Below are positions 1 through 6,605 of a stretch of 10,412 bases of DNA, one piece after another; within the stretch, counting starts at the first letter, position 1; every line of letters starts with the position of its first letter. The position numbers and the translations under genes were made by a program. The DNA is taken from positions 1 to 10,412 of the forward strand of contig JAABRW010000415.1 in the NCBI GenBank assembly GCA_011390695.1, read 5' to 3'. The DNA is from Desulfotignum sp. Its GTDB lineage: Bacteria; Desulfobacterota; Desulfobacteria; Desulfobacterales; Desulfobacteraceae. The notes under the pieces are model-generated. The model was given only the letters and a program-made list of their open reading frames with translations. It searched no databases and was not told the DNA's origin.

Positions 1-1
1 A

Positions 2-61
2 GATGAAAATTTCAGATGTGCTTTATTGACCCGTGCCGGGCTTCATGATAGCCTTGATTAA
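2..61 (+). CDS. possible 3' end of an upstream gene (partial)
   Basis: This frame is open from the left edge to a TAA at 59-61 and reads DENFRCALLTRAGLHDSLD, which looks like an ordinary protein C-terminus. Nineteen open codons are easily expected by chance, and I recognise no family. The other two forward frames stop at once (TGA at 4-6 and at 27-29), so if a gene enters from the left on this strand this is the frame that reaches furthest. If real, it ends 40 bp before the lipoprotein start chosen at 102 and could be in the same operon. Confidence 0.2.
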   Translation, partial: DENFRCALLTRAGLHDSLD

Positions 62-101
62 TGAATATCTGCAAAAATTTGGTAATGGTTGGGTTTCTCT
101 G

Positions 102-968
102 ATGACGCGATACGTGTGGAAAATGCTGACGGCCTTCTTTTTGGCCGTCATGTTTGTTTATATGGCCGGCTGCGGCGGTAAAGACGCATCAGACAAAGAA
201 ATGGTGCTTGGCAACTGGACCCAGTTTCGGAACCGGGCCTATATTCTGCTGATCATCAATCCCAAGGGAATCTGGCAATCTTCGGTGCGCATTGCTGATG
301 TGACATCCAAAATTGTTTCCAGCAAAGGTGATGCAGAAGGGACCTGGCACCTGCAGGATGGGCAGTTGATTTTTACTGTCATGGAATCCACCATTGAAAA
401 TGTATGGGCCAGAAATCACACCTATGTGTTTGACATTGTGGAGCTTACCGACCAGAACATGCTGCTGCAGGAAGAAACCGGACGGGTGGCGAAATGGAAA
501 AAGACCGGTGCCCGCAAACCCGGTGAAAAGTCTGAAAACACCGCAGTGAAAATTCCCATGCCTCCTATTGCGGTGAATTTGAACAAAATCAGTTCAGGTT
601 CACCTGACCGCTATCTTTGCCTGAGCATGGAACTGGTCCTCAAGGAATTGATGCCCGGCCAGAATATCCCCCGGTTTCATCCCAGGGCCAAAGAAGCGGC
701 TATTTTGTTTCTCAGTTCTCTTATACACAGTGATGTTGAGGATTTTGACAAGGTAAAAGACCAGAAAACCCGCCTGAAGCAAGTGCTCAATCCCTATATG
801 CAGGATGTTATTGAAGATATCAACATCAAACGTGTAATTGTTTCCACCTCAGTGGAAAAGGTGGAGGAATTTATGATCGCACATACCTTGGGTGCAGAAA
901 AAAATGGCGGTGCCGCTCCGGATGAAGGGGAACCGGAGCAGCAGGACACAGCATCGGACAATGACTGA
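102..968 (+). CDS. lipoprotein with lipocalin-like N-domain and FliL-like C-domain
   Basis: The 288-residue product starts with a lipoprotein signal: Arg3 and Lys7, a hydrophobic stretch, then the lipobox-like MAGC with the acylated Cys at residue 24 (codon 171-173). Residues about 37-135 resemble a small beta-barrel, lipocalin-like domain: GNW near the start, GTWHLQDGQLIF in the middle, and alternating hydrophobic strands. Residues about 150-257 match the FliL pattern by eye: PMPPIAVNL, then RYLCLSMELVLKE, then HPRAKEAAILFLSS, then a charged helix and a final beta strand (INIKRVIVSTS). The tail is acidic and disordered. I chose the ATG at 102 because it supplies the positively charged n-region. 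The GTG at 33 would bury the signal under 23 extra residues, and the ATG at 123 would remove the charge. No strong ribosome binding site supports any of the three. True FliL is anchored by an N-terminal transmembrane helix at the flagellar stator, and no flagellar gene is seen here, so a flagellar role is not shown. The exact function is unknown. Confidence 0.8.
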   Translation: MTRYVWKMLTAFFLAVMFVYMAGCGGKDASDKEMVLGNWTQFRNRAYILLIINPKGIWQSSVRIADVTSKIVSSKGDAEGTWHLQDGQLIFTVMESTIENVWARNHTYVFDIVELTDQNMLLQEETGRVAKWKKTGARKPGEKSENTAVKIPMPPIAVNLNKISSGSPDRYLCLSMELVLKELMPGQNIPRFHPRAKEAAILFLSSLIHSDVEDFDKVKDQKTRLKQVLNPYMQDVIEDINIKRVIVSTSVEKVEEFMIAHTLGAEKNGGAAPDEGEPEQQDTASDND

Positions 969-989
969 AAAAGCCCATGGCCTGTGTGC

Positions 990-1682
990 TCAGTCTGCCG
1001 CCCTGGCAGCGATGAGGGTTCCTGAGCGAATGGATATGATTGCTTTTCTTCCTTTAAAAAAATTGCTTATTCCCAGGGGGCTGCCGCGGAAAAGGGTCTG
1101 GTTCTCAAGGGGGTATGCAAGTCCCTGAAGGGTAACCCCTTCCACCTTGCGGGATACCGGGATAAGAGAAAGCAGATCACCGGGGGTTCCTGCAAGTTCC
1201 AGCCGCTCCTGCACCATATGAATTTCATTCCGAGCATCCATGATTCTGGCAGGAATGCCGATATCAGCAAGATCTGCCAGCAGAAAAATATTGGCCAGGG
1301 TATGGTCGAGCCGTGTACCGGCAGCCGCCAGGAATGTGATGTCATCAGCCCCTTGTTCCAGGGCGTGGACCATGCACAATTGTGTGTCGGTCTGGTTTTT
1401 GCGGGCAGGATACGTAAGGACTTTTACCCCTTTTCCTTTAAAAAAATCCAGGGCAGGGGGAGCAATGGAATCCAGATCTCCGATGATGATGTGGGGCAGA
1501 AGATTCAGTTTCATCAGGTGGCGGGCACCGCTGTCTGCAGCAATGATCAGGTCTGCTGTCGCCAGAAGGTGATCAAGGCGCTGCTTCCAGCTTGCCTTCC
1601 AGCCCAAAACCTGAGGCTGGCTGCTGTCGCCTGTGGTTTCGCCGGTATCCAGGGATCCGCCGGCAATGATGATGCATTTCAT
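990..1682 (-). CDS. thiN: thiamine pyrophosphokinase
   Basis: This 230-residue protein transfers pyrophosphate from ATP to thiamine to make thiamine diphosphate in the cytosol. Family motifs appear in order: AADSGARHL (48-56), GDLDS (68-72), KNQTDTQL (95-102), GTRLDHTLANIFLL (122-135), and near the C-terminus YPLENQTLFRGSPLGISN (190-207) followed by a closing IRSGTL strand. The two Asp-rich motifs (GDLDS and QTDTQ) are the metal and ATP site of the family. Length is normal; residues about 12-32 look like a small insertion after the first beta strand. The start at 1682 has a weak AAGAAG ribosome binding site. It is the only minus-strand gene in the window, converging on the lipoprotein gene with 21 bp between stops and no visible terminator, and diverging from lptF. 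It has no evident link to LPS synthesis. Confidence 0.93.
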   Translation of the reverse strand: MKCIIIAGGSLDTGETTGDSSQPQVLGWKASWKQRLDHLLATADLIIAADSGARHLMKLNLLPHIIIGDLDSIAPPALDFFKGKGVKVLTYPARKNQTDTQLCMVHALEQGADDITFLAAAGTRLDHTLANIFLLADLADIGIPARIMDARNEIHMVQERLELAGTPGDLLSLIPVSRKVEGVTLQGLAYPLENQTLFRGSPLGISNFFKGRKAIISIRSGTLIAARAAD

Positions 1683-1736
1683 GGCTTCTTTTTATCACGA
1701 AACAGCAGGGGAGAAAACCGGTATTTGTTTTGTGCC

Positions 1737-1765
1737 TTGACACTTTGGGAGCAAGCTTATATTTT
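1737..1765 (+). promoter_or_regulatory. sigma70-like promoter for the lptF-lptG-waaA-lpxK operon
   Basis: A perfect -35 box TTGACA lies at 1737-1742. At 17-bp spacing the -10 hexamer is TATTTT (1760-1765); at 15 bp it is TATATT (1758-1763). Either predicts transcription starting around 1770-1772, only a few bases before the lptF ATG at 1775. A partial palindrome GTG-N6-CAC (1732-1743) covers the -35 box and could be an operator, though it is short. I see no comparable promoter for thiN on the other strand in this 92-bp spacer. Confidence 0.5.
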
Positions 1766-1774
1766 TCATCAAAA

Positions 1775-2974
1775 ATGATACCTGCAAATATAATACACCG
1801 CTATATTTTTAAAGAATTTTTGCCGCCTTTCGGCATCAGCCTTTTTTTTCTGACTTTTGTCTTTCTTATGACCCGGATTCCGGATATTACCAATCTGGTG
1901 GTAAACTATAATGCGGATATTACCGCCATTATCATGATGGTTGTCTATACGCTGCCCCGGTTTCTGGAGTTTACCATTCCCATGTCTGTAATGATTTCCG
2001 TGCTCCTCACATTCATGCGCATGTCCGGTGAAAATGAAATTGTGGCCTTGAAAGGGGCCGGCCTGTCTCTGTACCGGCTGCTGCCGCCGGTGCTGGTTTT
2101 CTGCCTTCTGGGAACTGTGCTCACCCTGTGGATAACCATATTCGGCGTTGCCTGGGGCAAATTGTCCATTAAACATAAAACCATTGAAATGGCCCGTTCG
2201 AGTATTGATCTGGCCCTCCAGGAGCGGCAGTTCAATTCCCATCTCAAAGATATCATGATGTATGTTTCCCAGGTGGACATGAAAACCAAGGACCTTACCG
2301 ATGTTTTTATTGAAGACCGAACTGTTCAGGGAATGACCCGGATATCTGTGGCCCCCCGGGGCCGGGTGATCCATTCCCAGAATGACAATATGTATACCAT
2401 TCGCCTGTATGATGGAATGATCAACCAGGTGGATGTGGGGGATAAGGCGGTTTCCACCATCCATTTCGGCAATTATGATATCAATATCGATCTGGCTGCC
2501 ATGCACCAGGGAACGGGCAGCATAAGAAAGGATCTGGATGAACAAAATATAGGTGATCTCATCGGGTTCATCCGCACCGGCCCCCGGGACAATGCCGAGA
2601 TGAGTGAGGCTTTGATGGTGCTGCATGAGAAATTTTCCGTTCCCTTTGCCTGTCTGGCCATGGGACTTCTGGCCTTTCCCCTGGGGGTTCAGTCCCTTTC
2701 TTTGCGCAGGTCTTCGGGTTTTGGTATGGGGGTGTTTTTTTTGCTGGTCTATTATTTTTTTCTGGCAGCCGGGTGGTCGGCCGGTAAAACAGGGTATTTC
2801 CCCCCTGTTTTGGGCATGTGGCTGCCCAATCTGATTATGGGTGCTGCCGGTGTTTACCTGCTCAAACGCAATGCCCGGGAAAAGCCTGTGAAGATGCCTT
2901 TGGTTGTATCCAGGGTGATTTTACGGGTGCAAAACCTTTTTGGAAAAATGATGCACCATGACATGTCTGCATAG
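1775..2974 (+). CDS. lptF: LPS export ABC transporter permease LptF
   Basis: LptF pairs with LptG and the ATPase LptB to extract LPS from the inner membrane and pass it to the periplasmic bridge. The 399-residue protein has the family layout: opening IIHRYIFKEFLPPF, TM helices at about 17-36, 50-75 and 101-125, a periplasmic beta-jellyroll at about 126-280, then TM helices at about 285-307, 317-335 and 343-363. The cytoplasmic loop ENEIVALKGAGLS (86-98) is the typical coupling segment that contacts LptB. I chose the ATG at 1775 because the family motif begins six residues later; the TTG at 1730 would add 15 residues that are not family-like. No ribosome binding site is visible in the usual place, and the predicted transcript begins almost at the ATG. 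It overlaps lptG by 17 bp. lptA, lptB and lptC are not in the window. Confidence 0.93.
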   Translation: MIPANIIHRYIFKEFLPPFGISLFFLTFVFLMTRIPDITNLVVNYNADITAIIMMVVYTLPRFLEFTIPMSVMISVLLTFMRMSGENEIVALKGAGLSLYRLLPPVLVFCLLGTVLTLWITIFGVAWGKLSIKHKTIEMARSSIDLALQERQFNSHLKDIMMYVSQVDMKTKDLTDVFIEDRTVQGMTRISVAPRGRVIHSQNDNMYTIRLYDGMINQVDVGDKAVSTIHFGNYDINIDLAAMHQGTGSIRKDLDEQNIGDLIGFIRTGPRDNAEMSEALMVLHEKFSVPFACLAMGLLAFPLGVQSLSLRRSSGFGMGVFFLLVYYFFLAAGWSAGKTGYFPPVLGMWLPNLIMGAAGVYLLKRNAREKPVKMPLVVSRVILRVQNLFGKMMHHDMSA

Positions 2975-4034
2975 ATACTGGCTAAAGGAATTTGCCAAAT
3001 TTTTCGGTATTATTCAGACCGTTATCCTGGTGCTGTTTGTGGTCATTGATTATCTTTCCCGCATGGACAAGTTTCTAAAATACGATATATCCATGGCCCA
3101 GGCTTTCTGGTATGTTCTGCTGAAGCTGCCCTTCATGTTTGTGCAGCTCACCCCGGCCGCCATTCTGCTGGCCACCATTACCGTATTCGGGCTGATGAAC
3201 AAAAACAATGAACTCACTGCTCTGAAGTCTTCCGGAATTTCTGTTTATTTTCTGGTCAAACCCGCACTTGGGGCAAGTCTGGTGCTGGTTGGCGTGATGT
3301 TTTTCATGGGAGAATCTCTGGTTCCCCTGTCCATGGAAAAAGCCAATCATATCCGTCAGTATGAAATGCGCAAACAGGACAGGATTTCCCGGAGCCGCAA
3401 TGATATCTGGATAAAATCCCGAAACACCATGGTGCATATCCCTTTTTTTGATCCGGTTCAGCAGACAGTGGCAGGTATCTGTGCCACCACCATGGCAGAT
3501 GATTTTACCCTTTTGTCCAGGGTTGATGCAGCCCGGGGCCGGTATGAACTGGACCAGTGGCTGCTGGAAGATGTTGTTGAACAGACCTATAATCCGGACA
3601 CCGGCGATTATGATGTGGTGCTTTCAGATATGAAACTGTTTGATCTGGGCCTGGTGCCCCGGGACCTGGACCAGCTGGTCAGGACTTCCGAGGAAATGGG
3701 CTTTTTTGAACTCAAAGCATACGTGGACAAGGTCAAACGCGAAGGATATGACCCCACCACCTATCAGGTGGATATGCATGGAAAAGCAGCATTCCCCTTT
3801 ATCTGTATCATCATGGCACTCACCGGTGCGGCCACAGGCATGCGAAGGTTTGTCAGGGCCAGTCTGCCGGCAGCCATTGGCGTTGGCGTGGTGATTGCTT
3901 TTTTTTACTGGGTCATGTACGGCATCTGCCTGTCCATGGGATATGCCGGGATACTGCCCGCAGTGGTTGCCCCATGGACAGCCAATATGTTTTTTTTGTG
4001 CACCGGCATAATCTTTCTTATCAACACGGAATAA
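2958..4034 (+). CDS. lptG: LPS export ABC transporter permease LptG
   Basis: This is the second permease of the LptB2FG exporter in the inner membrane. The 358-residue sequence has the same fold as its upstream partner: LHRYWLKEFAKFF at the N-terminus, TM helices at about 14-32, 55-79 and 99-118, a periplasmic domain at about 125-270, and TM helices at about 278-296, 302-325 and 332-355. The LptB-coupling loop is NNELTALKSSGIS (83-95), parallel to that of LptF. The MDKFLKYD segment after TM1 is typical of LptG and helps separate it from LptF. The ATG at 2958 lies inside the end of lptF and has only a weak GGA about 15 bases upstream, so translation is probably coupled to lptF. The stop is 4 bp before waaA. 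Confidence 0.92.
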   Translation: MTCLHRYWLKEFAKFFGIIQTVILVLFVVIDYLSRMDKFLKYDISMAQAFWYVLLKLPFMFVQLTPAAILLATITVFGLMNKNNELTALKSSGISVYFLVKPALGASLVLVGVMFFMGESLVPLSMEKANHIRQYEMRKQDRISRSRNDIWIKSRNTMVHIPFFDPVQQTVAGICATTMADDFTLLSRVDAARGRYELDQWLLEDVVEQTYNPDTGDYDVVLSDMKLFDLGLVPRDLDQLVRTSEEMGFFELKAYVDKVKREGYDPTTYQVDMHGKAAFPFICIIMALTGAATGMRRFVRASLPAAIGVGVVIAFFYWVMYGICLSMGYAGILPAVVAPWTANMFFLCTGIIFLINTE

Positions 4035-4038
4035 TGAC

Positions 4039-5349
4039 ATGATACTGCTGTATCATACCCTGGTATCTGCAGGATTTGTCTTTGTGCTGCCTTTTCTGCC
4101 CTTTGTCTGGCTGGCATCTGAAAAAAGACGGGCCAACCTGCTCCAGCGCTTGGGGATAAAAACAGGCATTCAAAAAAAAACCGGGTTCCAAAAACGTATC
4201 TGGATACATGCGTTGTCCGTGGGAGAGGTGCGGTCTGCCTTGCCGCTGGTCATTGCTGTGCGGCAGCGGTATCCGAAAATCCAGATCATTTTTACCACCA
4301 CAACCCGCACCGGGTTTGATACGGCACAGCATCTGTTCTGCAAACCCGGTGACACCATGGTATCCCGGGTTGCCTATTTCCCCTTTGACCTGCCCTGGGC
4401 CGTTGCCAGGATCCGTCATCTTATCTCTCCGGATCTGGTCTGTCTGGTGGAAACAGATCTGTGGCCCGGGTTTCTCCACAGCATGCTGCAGAACAATATT
4501 CCTGTGGTCCTGGCCAATGCACGGCTTTCAAAAAAATCTTTTAACCGGTACCACAGGCTGGGGCGGGCAGGGGCATTGTTTTTTTCCGGACTGTCCCATG
4601 TTCTGGTGCAGACCAGGGAAGACCGGGACCGGTTCGAAGCTTTGGGGCTTTCCAGAGAACGTCTGACACTGGCCGGCAATATCAAATTCGATCAGCCCCT
4701 TCTGGTTCTGGACCAGACGCAGAAAGCAGCGCTTAAGGCATGGTTTGGTATCCAGAAGACCGACAAACTCTGGATAGCCGGCTCCACACATCCGGGAGAA
4801 GAAAGCATGCTTCTGGCGGTTTTCCAGCAGGTGCAGCAGACAGTTCCCGGCCTGAAACTGGTTGTGGCACCCAGGGATCCGTCCAGATGCGCACAGGTGG
4901 CAGATGCCATGGCCCGCCAGGGATGCCGGCCCGGGCTGCTTTCCATGACCCGCCATCAGCCGGATGATACCCCGGTAATGCTCCTGGATTGCTTCGGGGT
5001 GCTGTCATCTGCCTATGCAGTGTGTGATGCGGCATTCATCGGCGGTTCCCTGGTTGCTTTTGGCGGACACAATCCGCTGGAGCCGGCCATGTTTAAAAAA
5101 CCGGTGGTCTTTGGTCCCCACATGGATGATTTTTCAGGCATTGTGGAACTGCTTCTGGCCAGGAAAGCTGCCTGTCAGGTGGCGGACAGGGACGGTCTTG
5201 TCCTGGCCCTTAAGAGGCTGCTCACCCGGCCCGGCCTGGCTGCAGATATGGGGAGCCGGGCATTTCAGGTATGTGAGAAAAATGCGGGGGCAGTGGACCG
5301 CACCCTGGACAGGTTGGCCCTTTTGGGACTGGGAGATGGCAATGTTTAA
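4039..5349 (+). CDS. waaA: 3-deoxy-D-manno-octulosonate transferase (WaaA/KdtA, GT30)
   Basis: WaaA transfers Kdo from CMP-Kdo to lipid IVA on the cytoplasmic face of the inner membrane. The 436-residue protein has an N-terminal membrane anchor (about 5-25), the acceptor-domain motif HALSVGEVRS with the expected catalytic-base Glu at 63, FTTTTRTG (85-92), AYFPFD (112-117), VETDLWPG (137-144), ANARLSKKS (159-167), GNIKFD (213-218), AGSTHPGEE (247-255) and GGSLVAFGGHNPLEPA (335-350). Two usually conserved C-terminal sites differ: PRH of the PRHPER motif is PRD (278-280), and the GEL of the D-x-x-GEL motif is GVL (320-322). Whether it adds one, two or more Kdo residues cannot be read from the sequence. 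An A9 run (4172-4180) lies early in the gene. It follows lptG by 4 bp and overlaps lpxK by 8 bp. Confidence 0.93.
   Translation: MILLYHTLVSAGFVFVLPFLPFVWLASEKRRANLLQRLGIKTGIQKKTGFQKRIWIHALSVGEVRSALPLVIAVRQRYPKIQIIFTTTTRTGFDTAQHLFCKPGDTMVSRVAYFPFDLPWAVARIRHLISPDLVCLVETDLWPGFLHSMLQNNIPVVLANARLSKKSFNRYHRLGRAGALFFSGLSHVLVQTREDRDRFEALGLSRERLTLAGNIKFDQPLLVLDQTQKAALKAWFGIQKTDKLWIAGSTHPGEESMLLAVFQQVQQTVPGLKLVVAPRDPSRCAQVADAMARQGCRPGLLSMTRHQPDDTPVMLLDCFGVLSSAYAVCDAAFIGGSLVAFGGHNPLEPAMFKKPVVFGPHMDDFSGIVELLLARKAACQVADRDGLVLALKRLLTRPGLAADMGSRAFQVCEKNAGAVDRTLDRLALLGLGDGNV
5331..5335 (+). promoter_or_regulatory. ribosome binding site of lpxK
   Basis: GGGAG sits six bases before the ATG at 5342, inside the end of waaA. 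It supports that start over the long in-frame extension reaching back to 5015 and over the ATG at 5336. Confidence 0.65.
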
Positions 5350-6445
5350 GACGTTGGAGGAAAAAATAATCCAGGTTTCCGGGCAGAACTATCACCCAAA
5401 AGCATTGTCATTTGAAGGCCTGCTGGTGGCAGCTTCATATCTCTATGGCGCAGGGGCATCTTTCAGAAACCGTTTATACCGTTCCGGATGGCTTGGTCAA
5501 AAAAGCCTGCCCTGTCCGGTGATATCAGTGGGCAATATCACAGCCGGTGGAACCGGGAAAACCCCCATGGCCGTATATCTGGCAGACCTGCTCACAAGGC
5601 TGGGCAGAAAACCGGTGGTTATCAGCCGCGGATACAAAGGCAGTCTGAAAACAGGTACCGCTGTTGTGGGCAATGGATGCGACCTGTTCCTGGATGCGGA
5701 TCAGGCCGGAGATGAACCCCATATGATGGCCCGGATGAAACAGTTTGGCGTGGTGGTGGGAAAAAACCGGTACCAGGCAGGCCTGCTTGCCCTGGACCGT
5801 CTGTCCCCGGATATCATGGTGCTGGATGATGGGTTCCAGCATATCCGTTTAGAAAGGGATATCGACCTTTTGCTCATGGACCATGACCAGCCTTTTGGCA
5901 ACGGCCGGATGCTGCCGGCAGGACGGCTTCGGGAACCTGCTGCCCGGGCCCTTGGCCGTGCCCATGCCGTAATTCTCACCCGGTGCCCGGATACCGGTTC
6001 CCGAAAACCCCACCCTGTCTCCTGTCTGGCACCGCATCTTCCTGTGTTTTATACCCGTCACCACCCATATCTGTCTGCCTGGATATCCGGCCAAAATACC
6101 CGGCCTCCCACTGGGGTGAACAGCTTGAAAGGCCTTGGTGTCGTGTTGTTTTCCGGTATCAGTGACAACCATTCTTTTTATCGGACAATCCAGAACCTGG
6201 GAGCCGGAATTCTGGACCACCTTGAATTTGCGGATCATTACCGGTATAAGGGGGCAGATATCCGCAGGATTCAGGATCGGGCGGTATCTCTGGGAGCAGA
6301 TATACTGGTTACCACCCAGAAGGACCAGGCAAAACTGGATTCCCGGGAGAAATGGGTGAAAGACCTGGCAGTGGTGGGTGTGAAACTGGTTTTTACAAAG
6401 GAAAAAAGATTTCAATCCTTTATAACAAGTCGGCTGCATAGATGA
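5342..6445 (+). CDS. lpxK: tetraacyldisaccharide 4'-kinase
   Basis: LpxK phosphorylates the 4' position of the lipid A disaccharide precursor with ATP, giving lipid IVA, the acceptor for WaaA. The 367-residue protein shows an N-terminal membrane-associated helix (about 22-48), a Walker A loop GNITAGGTGKTP (64-75), VISRGYKG (93-100), GDEPHMMA (123-130), GKNRYQAG (140-147), the hallmark DDGFQH (162-167) and GRLREPA (194-200). Length is normal. The frame is open upstream to 5015, but those 109 codons lie over waaA and are not LpxK-like. The ATG at 5342 has GGGAG six bases before it, and the family sequence begins there. It is the last gene of the lptF-lptG-waaA-lpxK run and is followed by 160 bp of repeat-rich spacer. 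A small hairpin (ACACC/GGTGT, 6445-6459) begins at its stop codon. Confidence 0.95.
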   Translation: MFKTLEEKIIQVSGQNYHPKALSFEGLLVAASYLYGAGASFRNRLYRSGWLGQKSLPCPVISVGNITAGGTGKTPMAVYLADLLTRLGRKPVVISRGYKGSLKTGTAVVGNGCDLFLDADQAGDEPHMMARMKQFGVVVGKNRYQAGLLALDRLSPDIMVLDDGFQHIRLERDIDLLLMDHDQPFGNGRMLPAGRLREPAARALGRAHAVILTRCPDTGSRKPHPVSCLAPHLPVFYTRHHPYLSAWISGQNTRPPTGVNSLKGLGVVLFSGISDNHSFYRTIQNLGAGILDHLEFADHYRYKGADIRRIQDRAVSLGADILVTTQKDQAKLDSREKWVKDLAVVGVKLVFTKEKRFQSFITSRLHR

Positions 6446-6502
6446 CACCGCGCAGGTGTGAACAGACATGGGCAGTGCCCTATATAGTATGGAAATTTGC
6501 AT

Positions 6503-6561
6503 TTAGTTGTTAGGTTTTTAACTAACCGCTAACCGCTAACAGCTAATGGCTAAATACTAAA
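6503..6561 (+). repeat. heptanucleotide repeat array with inverted units, able to form a hairpin
   Basis: Six back-to-back 7-bp units of form NRCTAAN start at 6520, 6527, 6534, 6541, 6548 and 6555; the second and third are identical (CGCTAAC). Just upstream, two units of the opposite orientation (TTAGNNN) start at 6503 and 6510. The inverted part pairs with the first direct units: TTAGTTGTTAG (6503-6513) against CTAACCGCTAA (6522-6532) makes 11 positions with one G-T wobble and one mismatch around an 8-base loop. It lies in the only sizeable spacer of the window. It might reduce read-through or protect a 3' end, but that is an inference. Confidence 0.7.
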
Positions 6562-6565
6562 AGCC

Positions 6566-6580
6566 CGCGCGATAGCGCGC
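6566..6580 (+). terminator. GC-rich hairpin, weak terminator candidate
   Basis: GCGCG (6567-6571) pairs perfectly with CGCGC (6576-6580) around the loop ATAG; the alternative register CGCGC/GCGCG around GATA is equally good. Only AAATTT follows, not a T-run, so it is not a good intrinsic terminator for lpxK. On the opposite strand it is followed by GGGCTTTT, but no minus-strand gene ends here. It may instead be an RNA structure in the leader of the acyltransferase gene, 25 bp downstream. Confidence 0.3.
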
Positions 6581-6605
6581 CAAATTTATGGTGAATATGT
6601 AAAAA

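Noticed and set aside
3..29. Short ORF MKISDVLY at the left edge resembling MIKISDIFV at 9626
   Set aside because: The similarity covers only a handful of residues and there is no flanking DNA similarity; chance is the better explanation.
969..989. Shared terminator between the convergent lipoprotein and thiN genes
   Set aside because: Only 21 bp separate the stops and no stem with a T-run is visible on either strand.
892..1128. 78-codon ORF spanning the lipoprotein/thiN junction
   Set aside because: It overlaps the ends of two better-supported genes, has no recognisable domain and has no evident ribosome binding site.
1218..1778. 186-codon ORF on the plus strand opposite thiN
   Set aside because: thiN carries all its family motifs on the minus strand; the plus-strand product is Cys/Gln/Gly-rich shadow sequence.
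1769..2626. 285-codon ORF on the minus strand
   Set aside because: It is the antisense shadow of lptF, His/Gly/Gln-rich with no recognisable domain, while lptF is clearly conserved.
5015..5341. In-frame extension of lpxK giving a 476-residue protein
   Set aside because: The extra 109 codons lie over the conserved end of waaA and do not look like LpxK; a ribosome binding site and the family start both point to 5342.
6503..6561. CRISPR-like array
   Set aside because: The repeats are 7 bp with no spacers and no cas genes nearby; it is a short tandem repeat.
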